A stretch of DNA of 34,130 bases from assembly GCA_045657645.1 (NCBI GenBank), contig JAZOTL010000026.1:1-34130 (forward strand), in the 5' to 3' direction. The notes beneath the pieces were generated by a model, which was not told the origin of the DNA, ran no database searches, and worked only from the letters and a program-made list of their open reading frames with translations. A program made the translations under genes and the position numbers. Shown here in pieces: positions 23,576 through 30,114 of the stretch (its first letter is position 1; each line of letters begins with the position of its first letter). The DNA comes from RGIG7300 sp045657645. Its GTDB lineage: Bacteria > Bacillota > Clostridia > Oscillospirales > CAG-272.

Positions 23576-23670
23576 TTGGATTAAAATTTAAATTCCGTGG
23601 CACGAAGGTTAAAGTTTGCACAAACCCATTATTAAAGTTTTTGCCCCGCTTTTTTCAAAAAGCGGGAGGC
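23576..23670 (+). repeat. Repeat family B, unit A2
   Basis: This unit has the same core, TGGCACGA (23598-23605) with GGTTAAAGTTTGCACA, then AAAGTTTTTGCCCCGC. It ends in a perfect hairpin CCCGCTTTTT/AAAAAGCGGG (23645-23666). No U-run follows. The DUF1836 -35 box begins immediately after it. Confidence 0.8.
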
Positions 23671-23671
23671 G

Positions 23672-23700
23672 TTGACCTTTTTCAAAAAGTATGTTAGTAT
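23672..23700 (+). promoter_or_regulatory. Promoter of the DUF1836 gene
   Basis: TTGACC (23672-23677), 17 bp and TAGTAT (23695-23700) with a TG extension lie at the edge of repeat unit A2. AAGGAAG follows as ribosome site. Confidence 0.72.
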
Positions 23701-23730
23701 ATAGGTATATCAAAGGTAAGGAAGAAAATT

Positions 23731-24279
23731 ATGTTTTCATTAGACAAGATAAGAGAATACCATTGCCCCCGTTGGAACGAGCTTCCGGATATCGACCTTT
23801 ATATGGACCAGGTTATGACGGTACTGGAAAAGAACCTTTCCCTGTTTATAGGCACCGACCCCCAAAAGGCAATAACACCCACCATGATAAATAACTACGT
23901 AAAGCAAAAGATGGTGCGTCCGCCGAAGAACAAAAAGTATGACAGGGGGCATCTAGTAAGCTTTTTCTTAATAACCCTTTTAAAGCAGATGATGTCCATA
24001 ACAGAGGTAAAGCAGGCAATAGCCTGTGTAATGACCGAATTTTCCCCCGAAAAGGGCTACAACACCTTCTGCGAGGTTTTTGAAAAAGCGTTGCACACCG
24101 TATTTTTTGACAGAAAGGGCAGTATGCTCAACATAGGGGACGATACTACCGAAACGGGTAACGTTATAACAAGCGTAACCCTTGCCTACGCAAATATGTT
24201 CTACGCCCGTTACGTTCTTGAAAAAACAGCTCATGACAAGCGGCAAGGTGCCGCTCCCATAATCGAGAACAATCTTTAG
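23731..24279 (+). CDS. DUF1836-type protein (putative DNA-binding)
   Basis: This 182-residue protein resembles DUF1836, a Firmicutes family often considered DNA-binding. An N-terminal region with TPTMINNYVKQKMVRPPKNKKYDRGHL (about residues 49-76, split as TPTMINNYVKQK and RPPKNKKYDRGHL) resembles the winged-helix 'recognition then R-x-K-K-Y' layout of MerR-like regulators. The remainder is helical. The last 13 residues (KRQGAAPIIENNL) are encoded by repeat copy R4a, so the native C-terminus appears to have been lengthened. The gene stands alone with its own promoter. Its target is unknown. Confidence 0.75.
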   Translation: MFSLDKIREYHCPRWNELPDIDLYMDQVMTVLEKNLSLFIGTDPQKAITPTMINNYVKQKMVRPPKNKKYDRGHLVSFFLITLLKQMMSITEVKQAIACVMTEFSPEKGYNTFCEVFEKALHTVFFDRKGSMLNIGDDTTETGNVITSVTLAYANMFYARYVLEKTAHDKRQGAAPIIENNL

Positions 24280-24332
24280 GAATAATTCTATCTAGAGATG
24301 CCCGATGTAAAAAAATTCCTAAAATCTAAAAA
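24239..24332 (+). repeat. Repeat family A, copy R4a (partly coding)
   Basis: The copy starts AGCGGCAAGGTGCCGC, then has ATAATCGAGAAC, the altered palindrome ATCTAGAGAT, GCCCGATG and AAAATTCCTAAAA. The DUF1836 reading frame runs through the first 41 bases of it before stopping at TAG 24277. The second copy begins 94 bp later. Confidence 0.82.
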
Positions 24333-24423
24333 AGCGGCAAGGTGCCGCCCCCACAACCGAGAACCATCTTTAATCAATAATTGTATCTACAGATGCCCGA
24401 TGCGGAGAAATTTCCCATAAATT
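24333..24423 (+). repeat. Repeat family A, copy R4b
   Basis: This tandem second copy has AGCGGCAAGGTGCCGC, AACCGAGAACCATC, ATCTACAGATGCCCGATGC and GAGAAATTTCCCATAA. It ends against the terminator shared with the foldase gene. Confidence 0.86.
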
Positions 24424-24456
24424 AAAAAAAGAGATGCAGTCGCATCTCTTTTTTAT
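24424..24456. terminator. Bidirectional terminator between DUF1836 and the foldase gene
   Basis: AAAAAAGAGATGC and GCATCTCTTTTTT pair perfectly around a 4-base loop (24438-24441), with A-run and T-run on the two sides. Confidence 0.92.
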
Positions 24457-24461
24457 TGTTC

Positions 24462-26060
24462 TTATTCAGCCGCAGTTGTATCTGCGCCTGTTGTTTCAGG
24501 TGCTGTAGTTTCGGGTGCGGTGGTTTGAGGTGCTGTAGTTTCGGGAGCAGTTGTCTGAACGTCGGATGTGTCAAACGCGGTCTGGGGGATATAATCAGGC
24601 AGCGCAACGATCTTTTCGTTATCAACCTTAATGCTGTCCTTATACTTGTTTGCAAGCTCTTCGGTAAAGGAAGTTATCTTTTCGTCAAGAAGAGTTTTTT
24701 CAACGTCCACCTTCCAAGCGGTAAGGCCTTCGCCTACAAAGTACATAATGTGATAACCGTACTCGGTTTCAACTATACCTGTATCGCCTGCAACTCTTGC
24801 TTCATCAAATATCCAGTTTTCGAAGGGCGCAACCATCTTGCCCTTGGGAACGTTTTCGTAAAGTGAGTTGGAATCTTCGTTGTATTCCTTTGCAAGAGCT
24901 TCAAAGTCCGCCTCGGTCTTGCCAGTTTCAAGGAACTTAGCGTAAACCTCGTCCGCCTTTGCCTTTGCAGCATCGGAGGATTCGTAATTCTCAAAGTTAA
25001 AGAGTATATGGCGAACGTTCTTTGTAGCACCACCGTCACGGTAAGCAACTGCTTCAAGATAGTATACGGTGTATGTGCCTGCACCGTCATCAATAACGGT
25101 AGCATCGCCAACCTTGCGGTCTGCGGCAAACGCCCAATCGGAAAGGGCTTCACCTGCTGCGTACTTATAGGGTGTAACGTTATCTGCCTGTTTAGCTATA
25201 TCTTCCTCGGTAAGCTTGGTGGTTGAGGTAGCGTTCTTTTCGGTAATATCTGCCTTTGCCGCATCAATAAAGCCCTGAGATGAGGTAGCCAGAGCAAGGA
25301 ATGCATCTGCATCAGCCTTTGCCTGAGCCTTCATAGCATCATTAACAGATGTGTCCTCAGAGGAAGTATCTGCCTTGAATGCATAGGAACGAAGATCTAC
25401 CTGCTGGAGGGAAAGGGTGTTCTTCTGTGCATACTCGTCATACTCTGCATCGGTAATGCTTGCTTTAAGCTCACCGCTGAACTTGTCATAGTATGCCTCT
25501 GAATAAAGCTGAAGCTCTATAGCCTTTCTCATATCAGCTTCCTTAACTGCAACGCCGAACATCTTTTCAACGTAGGCTTCAAAGGTAAGGCCTGCGCCCT
25601 TTGCAGTTTCTCTGTAAGAATCGATTGCCGCATCAACGTCTGCCTGAAGTGTTTCAAGCACAAAGCCGTTTGCCTTTGCATCCTCTGCATAAACAAGGTA
25701 CTGCTGAACCATATTTGCAGTTTGGTTTACAAGGTATGACTGCCAGGTGCTTCCGTCATTTGCAAGAGAGAAGGTCTGGGCAGAAAGGGGTGCGGTAGGG
25801 TCAAACTGAAGGTACTGACTGTACTGACCGTAAATGCTGTAGAAATTTGAGTAGTAGTAATATGTCATCTGACAGTTATCTACTTTGTAGTTTTCACTCT
25901 TAAAGGATATTTTGCTTCTTACGTTTCCGCCGTTGTTCACGTGGTTGGAGTAGATCATTGCAGCTCCCATAGCAACAACAGAAAGTACGATAGCAATAAC
26001 AAGACCGATAACAAGCACACGTGTACGGCGCTGCTTTTCGGTAAGGTACTTTTTAGCCAT
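24462..26060 (-). CDS. PrsA/SurA-like extracytoplasmic peptidyl-prolyl isomerase
   Basis: This 532-residue protein is anchored by one N-terminal membrane segment (about 15-37) with no lipobox. It faces outward and probably helps fold exported proteins. A SurA/PrsA-like helical chaperone region spans about 50-210. A parvulin domain (about 346-445) holds KNVRHILFNFE, DFEALAKEYNED and GIVETEYGYHIMYFV. Residues 300-336 (SDWAFAADRKVGDATV, TYTVYYL) echo the C-terminal half of another, degenerate parvulin domain. The last 33 residues are a Thr/Pro/Glu-rich repeat built on TTAPETTAPQ. AAAGGAC precedes the ATG. It converges on DUF1836 with a shared terminator. Confidence 0.85.
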   Translation of the reverse strand: MAKKYLTEKQRRTRVLVIGLVIAIVLSVVAMGAAMIYSNHVNNGGNVRSKISFKSENYKVDNCQMTYYYYSNFYSIYGQYSQYLQFDPTAPLSAQTFSLANDGSTWQSYLVNQTANMVQQYLVYAEDAKANGFVLETLQADVDAAIDSYRETAKGAGLTFEAYVEKMFGVAVKEADMRKAIELQLYSEAYYDKFSGELKASITDAEYDEYAQKNTLSLQQVDLRSYAFKADTSSEDTSVNDAMKAQAKADADAFLALATSSQGFIDAAKADITEKNATSTTKLTEEDIAKQADNVTPYKYAAGEALSDWAFAADRKVGDATVIDDGAGTYTVYYLEAVAYRDGGATKNVRHILFNFENYESSDAAKAKADEVYAKFLETGKTEADFEALAKEYNEDSNSLYENVPKGKMVAPFENWIFDEARVAGDTGIVETEYGYHIMYFVGEGLTAWKVDVEKTLLDEKITSFTEELANKYKDSIKVDNEKIVALPDYIPQTAFDTSDVQTTAPETTAPQTTAPETTAPETTGADTTAAE

Positions 26061-26114
26061 AATAATGTCCTTTCATATCTAAATAATATCCATACAATTA
26101 TATACCTATAATGT

Positions 26115-26147
26115 GTACATTGTGTGAACATACCGTGAACAATGCAC
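26115..26147. other. Short inverted repeat upstream of the foldase gene
   Basis: CATTGT and ACAATG flank a 15-bp segment that carries two direct GTGAAC copies. It lies between the foldase and serine-hydrolase starts and could be an operator. No regulator is identified. Confidence 0.3.
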
Positions 26148-26163
26148 CCATAACCCTCTTTCG

Positions 26164-26192
26164 TTGATTTTCAGCGACAAATGTGGTATATT
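26164..26192 (+). promoter_or_regulatory. Promoter of the serine-hydrolase gene
   Basis: TTGATT (26164-26169), 17 bp and TATATT (26187-26192) with an upstream TG lie 34 bp before the ATG. Confidence 0.7.
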
Positions 26193-26226
26193 ATATATAG
26201 TAAGTTTAAATAAAGCGAGAAAATAA

Positions 26227-27957
26227 ATGAACATACTGGGACTTTCAAGGACGCTTACCTTGGTTAAAAGAATAATGGATCCTGCCAGCCCTACCCAGCC
26301 GATGCTTGATACAAAGCCGGATAAACCCCGCCTTTGCGCCTTTGTTCCAATGCCCGAAAAGACAGCACCCGAAGAGGTGGGCGTTGAAAGCGAGCATTTA
26401 GCAAAATTTATGAAAGAGCTTGCAGATATTCCGGACGTTGGCATACAAAGTGTTTCGGTCTACCGCAACGGAAGGCTTTTGTGCAGTACCGCCTACGGTG
26501 CCTGGCGTGAGGACGTGTGGAAGAACACCTTTTCCGAATGTAAAAGCATCGTTTCCCTTGCCATAGGTATGCTTATAGACGAGGGCAAGCTCGCCCTTGA
26601 CACCCCAATAGCACAGATTTTTGCCGACAAGCTTTCCCCATTAGGAAAGCTTAAATTCAAAAGCTTCAGCGTAGAGGGGCTGCTCAAAATGTCCTCACAG
26701 ATAAGCTTTAACGAAGCTGAATGCCTTTCAAACGACGATTGGGTGAAGGGATTTCTTTCCGCCTCTCCCCATAGCCAGATCGGCAAGGGCTTTAATTACA
26801 ACAGCCTTAATACCTATATGCTTTCGGCAATCGTTAGCGCCGTTACACAAACAAGCTTAAGCGAATATCTTGATAAAAAACTCTTTGCCCCTTTGGGTAT
26901 TACAAATTATTACTGGGAAAAGTGCCCCCGCGGTCAGGAAAAGGGCGGTTGGGGACTGTATATTGCCCCGGCCGACCTTGCAAAAATCGGTCAGATGGTG
27001 CTTAACAAAGGAGTTTATGAGGGAAAGCGTATAATTTCCGAAGAATATATAAGCCTTGCAACCCAAAAGCACAACGACCCGCCTGCAACTGCAGGAAAAT
27101 TCGATTACGGCTATCAGATATGGGTAGGCAGAGAATCAGACAGCTTCCTCTTTAACGGTATGCTGGGCCAAAATCTCCTTGCTTACCGGAACAACGGAAT
27201 AATGATAGTTTCAAATGCAGGAAACAGCGATACCTTCCAGACCAATCCCTATTTTGAGGTGTGCGACAGGTATTTCAATCGGGATATGGCACCTTCCCTG
27301 CCCCAAAACAAAAGGGGGCTTCGTACCCTTCGCAGAACCGAAAAAGAGCTTTCCATGCATAAATATAAAAAAGATGAGCTTTTTACAGACAAGCTTACCT
27401 ATCCCTTTAAATTAAGGAAATTCATTGCCCAAATAAACGGCTCAAGCTACGATACTACCTCTAAAAATGCCGCTTCCACAGGGCTTTGCCCCCTTCTTAT
27501 GCAGGCGGTACAGAACACCTATACCAAGGGTACCAAGGGTTATTCCTTTGTTGGCAAAAAAACCGATCTGACCCTTATATACAAGGAAAATGAAGAGGAT
27601 ATCCACCTTCAAATAGGGCTCAAAAAACCTATATATCAGAATATAACCCTTAACGGCGAGCATTGCTATATTTCCTGTACAGGAGAAATAAAAAAGGATG
27701 AATTTGATAACACCGTTCTTTTTGTAACGGTTAATTTCCTCGAATTCCCCTACACCCGTTATATGCGCTTCTATTTTAAAAAGGATACCCTCACCGTTAA
27801 GTATTCTGAAACTCCGGGTATGGAACTGCTTGTACGCTCTGCCCTGCTCCTTCCCGAATTTATACGCAAAACTCCCTTCTTTGCTTCAGATAATATCCCC
27901 GCCAAATCCAAGCTCTGTGCAGTATTCGAACCCGAACTCACCTCACGCTTTTTGTAA
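26227..27957 (+). CDS. Beta-lactamase-fold serine hydrolase with C-terminal extra domain
   Basis: This 576-residue protein contains a class C beta-lactamase/serine hydrolase fold in about residues 55-370. The nucleophile motif SxxK is S103-E-C-K106, and the second motif is Y191-N-S in FNYNSLN. GYQIWVGRESD and FNGMLGQNLLAYR occupy the place of the third motif, with Asn-Gly where His/Lys-x-Gly is common. About 200 residues rich in beta strands follow, which I do not recognise. There is no signal peptide or membrane segment, so it appears cytosolic, unlike penicillin-binding proteins. An esterase, amidase or peptidase role is more likely than antibiotic resistance. The ribosome site is weak; ATG 26275 is an alternative. 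Confidence 0.8.
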   Translation: MNILGLSRTLTLVKRIMDPASPTQPMLDTKPDKPRLCAFVPMPEKTAPEEVGVESEHLAKFMKELADIPDVGIQSVSVYRNGRLLCSTAYGAWREDVWKNTFSECKSIVSLAIGMLIDEGKLALDTPIAQIFADKLSPLGKLKFKSFSVEGLLKMSSQISFNEAECLSNDDWVKGFLSASPHSQIGKGFNYNSLNTYMLSAIVSAVTQTSLSEYLDKKLFAPLGITNYYWEKCPRGQEKGGWGLYIAPADLAKIGQMVLNKGVYEGKRIISEEYISLATQKHNDPPATAGKFDYGYQIWVGRESDSFLFNGMLGQNLLAYRNNGIMIVSNAGNSDTFQTNPYFEVCDRYFNRDMAPSLPQNKRGLRTLRRTEKELSMHKYKKDELFTDKLTYPFKLRKFIAQINGSSYDTTSKNAASTGLCPLLMQAVQNTYTKGTKGYSFVGKKTDLTLIYKENEEDIHLQIGLKKPIYQNITLNGEHCYISCTGEIKKDEFDNTVLFVTVNFLEFPYTRYMRFYFKKDTLTVKYSETPGMELLVRSALLLPEFIRKTPFFASDNIPAKSKLCAVFEPELTSRFL

Positions 27958-27982
27958 AACCACCATTTTTTTAAAAAAGCGA

Positions 27983-28014
27983 AAAAGCTCTCCTTTTTCA
28001 AGGAGAGCTTTTTA
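27983..28014. terminator. Bidirectional terminator
   Basis: AAAAAGCTCTCCTT (27983-27996) and AAGGAGAGCTTTTT (28001-28014) form a perfect 14-bp stem around TTTC. It serves the converging serine hydrolase (+) and MsmX-like (-) genes. Confidence 0.94.
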
Positions 28015-28029
28015 TTATGGCTTATTAAA

Positions 28030-29142
28030 TTAATGAAGAACGCATCTTTCGGTATCTTTATCGAAGATGTGAACTCTATCCATATCAAAAGCAAGCTTAA
28101 TGCGGTCGCCTGCTCTGGTCTTGGACTGAGAGGAAACAACAGCAACAACGTTCTGCTCGTCAGCCACAAAATAGAGGTGAATTGTAGCACCGAGAAGCTC
28201 TGTGATGTCGATCTCAACGTCGATAGAAGCATCAGGCATAGCATCGATATATCTCTGCTCTTCATGGATGCACTCGGGACGGATACCCATAATAACGTCC
28301 TTGCCGATGTAGTCTGCAAGTACGGGGTTGGTAGCCTTTTCTTTGGGAAGCTTAAGGGAATGCTCGCCGAATACTACGTAAACGTCATCACCCTTCTTTT
28401 CAAGTCTGGAGTTGATGAAGTTCATCTGAGGTGTGCCGATGAAGCCTGCAACGAAGATGTTTGCAGGGAAATCATAAAGGTTCTGAGGAGTGTCAACCTG
28501 CTGGATAAGACCGTCCTTCATAACAACGATACGGGAAGCCATTGTCATAGCCTCTACCTGGTCGTGTGTAACGTATACGAAGGTGGTACCAACCTTCTTG
28601 TGGATCTTTGTAAGCTCGGTTCTCATTGCTGCACGGAGCTTTGCGTCCAGGTTGGAAAGCGGCTCGTCAAGAAGGAATACCTTAGGCTCACGAACGATAG
28701 CACGGCCAAGCGCAACACGCTGCTTCTGACCACCGGAAAGCGCCTTGGGGCGACGGTCAAGAAGGTGAACGATGTCGAGGATTCTTGCAGCCTCTTCAAC
28801 TCTTCTCTTGATCTCTTCCTTGGGAGTCTTTCTGAGCTTAAGACCGAATGCCATGTTATCATATACTGTCATATGAGGATAGAGAGCGTAGTTCTGGAAA
28901 ACCATCGCGATATCTCTGTCCTTAGGAGCAACGTCATTGATAAGCTTGTCGCCGATGAAAAGCTCACCCTCGGTGATCTCTTCAAGACCTGCGATCATAC
29001 GAAGTGTGGTGGACTTACCGCATCCGGAAGGTCCAACGAAGATAAGGAACTCCTTGTCCTTGATATCAAGGCAGAAGTCGGAAACGGCTGTAACACCGCC
29101 GGGATACTTCTTATAAATGTGTTTGAATGATAAGCTTGCCAT
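28030..29142 (-). CDS. MsmX/UgpC-type carbohydrate ABC transporter ATPase
   Basis: This 370-residue cytosolic ATPase energises carbohydrate importers. Walker A is GPSGCGKST (37-45), the signature is LSGGQKQRVALGRAI, Walker B is VFLLDEPLSNLD, and the switch histidine follows in YVTHDQVEAMTM. The C-terminal part (about 240-370) is the regulatory OB/TOBE domain typical of MalK, UgpC and MsmX. No permease or binding protein lies nearby, which suits an MsmX-like shared ATPase used by several importers. GGAGG precedes the ATG. The promoter is strong, with symmetrical sequence just upstream. Whether it serves one or many transporters is inference. Confidence 0.93.
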   Translation of the reverse strand: MASLSFKHIYKKYPGGVTAVSDFCLDIKDKEFLIFVGPSGCGKSTTLRMIAGLEEITEGELFIGDKLINDVAPKDRDIAMVFQNYALYPHMTVYDNMAFGLKLRKTPKEEIKRRVEEAARILDIVHLLDRRPKALSGGQKQRVALGRAIVREPKVFLLDEPLSNLDAKLRAAMRTELTKIHKKVGTTFVYVTHDQVEAMTMASRIVVMKDGLIQQVDTPQNLYDFPANIFVAGFIGTPQMNFINSRLEKKGDDVYVVFGEHSLKLPKEKATNPVLADYIGKDVIMGIRPECIHEEQRYIDAMPDASIDVEIDITELLGATIHLYFVADEQNVVAVVSSQSKTRAGDRIKLAFDMDRVHIFDKDTERCVLH

Positions 29143-29194
29143 TGCAAAACCTCCGTTTATGTAATGAAAAATATTTACTGTTTTAACGCATACT

Positions 29195-29223
29195 ATTGTA
29201 GCAGAAATACCTTAAAATTGTAA
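29195..29223 (-). promoter_or_regulatory. Promoter of the MsmX-like gene
   Basis: On the minus strand TTACAA (29218-29223), 17 bp and TACAAT (29195-29200) with an extended TG are located about 55 bp before the start codon. Confidence 0.75.
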
Positions 29224-29232
29224 GTGTTTATT

Positions 29233-29277
29233 TGCCCAAAATAAGCACCGTCATATTGTGCAATATGCCCAAAATAA
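29233..29277. promoter_or_regulatory. Direct repeat and palindrome upstream of the MsmX-like promoter
   Basis: TGCCCAAAATAA occurs twice (29233-29244 and 29266-29277), 33 bp apart or about three helical turns. Between them is CATATTGTGCAATATG (29252-29267), with perfect 7-bp arms. The block begins 10 bp upstream of the -35 box, the usual place for an activator. The binding protein is unknown. Confidence 0.5.
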
Positions 29278-29343
29278 ATGTATATAATATTAATTTCGGA
29301 AAAATTTTCCCTGTTTGTGTTCTAATATATTAGAGTTTTGAGC

Positions 29344-29934
29344 TTATTTTGGGATATTAAGGTCCTTTCGTGCGATTATTTCCCAGAACCAGACAGGCAG
29401 GTCGGAATCATAATCCACCAGCACGTTATTTGCCAGATACGCTATCTGGCGGAGCTTTAGGGTGTTGTCATAGAAGAAGGCAACGTCACACATAGGTATG
29501 ATATTGTGGAAGGTTTCCGGCAGTTTATCGAAGCGGCGACGAATAAGTTCTTCGTCAACACCGTGGCCACCCTTCTCTACTCTCCTGTTAACACGGTTAA
29601 TGGCAGTTTGCAGGTTTTCCACGCCAACGTAATAAAGCTGTATGGTATAGCCTGCCGCCTTTGCCTTTTTTATCTGCTTTTGTATCGCAATACCGGGGAT
29701 AGTGGTTTCCTGGTGGAAGGTAACACCCCTTTTAATGCAATCGGCAATCATTTTCATTGCCTTGCGGGAGGCCATTATCTGCAAAAGGCTGTCACGCCAG
29801 CTTCCCTTGCTTGCCACTATCTCGTCTATATTGATACGCTCTCCCAAATCCTCATACTTGTTCAGTATGGTGAAAAGCGAGGTTTTACCTACGCCGTTAA
29901 CGCCTGCAAAAATGGTATACTTGGGAGCGCTCAT
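29344..29934 (-). CDS. Zeta-toxin-like P-loop kinase
   Basis: This 196-residue protein belongs to the zeta-toxin/COG4185 P-loop family. Walker A is GVNGVGKTS (11-19, K17). D37 in INIDEI fits the catalytic base, and E76-T-T lies where zeta proteins contact substrate. NRRVEKGGHGVDEELIRRRF (116-135) is the R-x(n)-GGH-x-V motif, and FFYDN near residue 153 is also typical. Zeta toxins phosphorylate UDP-N-acetylglucosamine and block cell-wall synthesis; other members of the broad family may do something else. Its ATG overlaps the TGA of a 60-residue gene, like a toxin-antitoxin pair. No obvious terminator follows. Confidence 0.8.
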   Translation of the reverse strand: MSAPKYTIFAGVNGVGKTSLFTILNKYEDLGERINIDEIVASKGSWRDSLLQIMASRKAMKMIADCIKRGVTFHQETTIPGIAIQKQIKKAKAAGYTIQLYYVGVENLQTAINRVNRRVEKGGHGVDEELIRRRFDKLPETFHNIIPMCDVAFFYDNTLKLRQIAYLANNVLVDYDSDLPVWFWEIIARKDLNIPK

Positions 29935-30113
29935 AACAAAAGCTCTCCTATTATCTTTTCCTGCTCAAGCTGCAGCTTAAGGTTAAGCAGCTTGCGGTAA
30001 AAAACCTTTTCGTTTCTTGTGGGGGAACTCAAAAGCAGCTGCTCCAATTCCTGTGTAGAGGTTTTGGAAAAAAGCTGGTACAGCTCACCGTTAACCTTTG
30101 CTTGTGTCTTCAT
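29931..30113 (-). CDS. Small partner gene, candidate antitoxin
   Basis: This 60-residue acidic/helical protein starts at ATG 30113, one base after the aspS TAA stop, with GAGGAAGAG within aspS as ribosome site. It ends in an ATGA overlap with the zeta-like gene. The sequence (QELEQLLLSS, LLNLKLQLEQEK) looks like an amphipathic helix pair. It is shorter than classic epsilon antitoxins and I see no helix-turn-helix. Antitoxin function is inferred from coupling alone. A longer reading from 30131 overlaps aspS. Confidence 0.6.
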   Translation of the reverse strand: MKTQAKVNGELYQLFSKTSTQELEQLLLSSPTRNEKVFYRKLLNLKLQLEQEKIIGELLL

Positions 30114-30114
30114 A

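Larger units (their letters stand above)
23322..23730. other. Divergent region between asnS and the DUF1836 gene
   Basis: This 409-bp gap contains the asnS promoter at the left, two family B repeat units (about 23465-23670) and the DUF1836 promoter at the right. The asnS leader is only about 60 bases, too short for a T-box riboswitch. No gene is visible. Confidence 0.7.

Noticed and set aside
26227..27957. Antibiotic-resistance beta-lactamase
   Set aside because: No export signal, altered third motif and extra domain; the fold is shared by many esterases and peptidases.
28033..29130. Long plus-strand frame of 365 codons across the MsmX-like gene
   Set aside because: It is antisense to an unmistakable ABC ATPase, has no ribosome site or family signal, and is a by-product of codon use.
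29325..29338. TCTAATATATTAGA palindrome as terminator for the zeta-like gene
   Set aside because: It has no loop, a weak all-A/T stem and no U-run.
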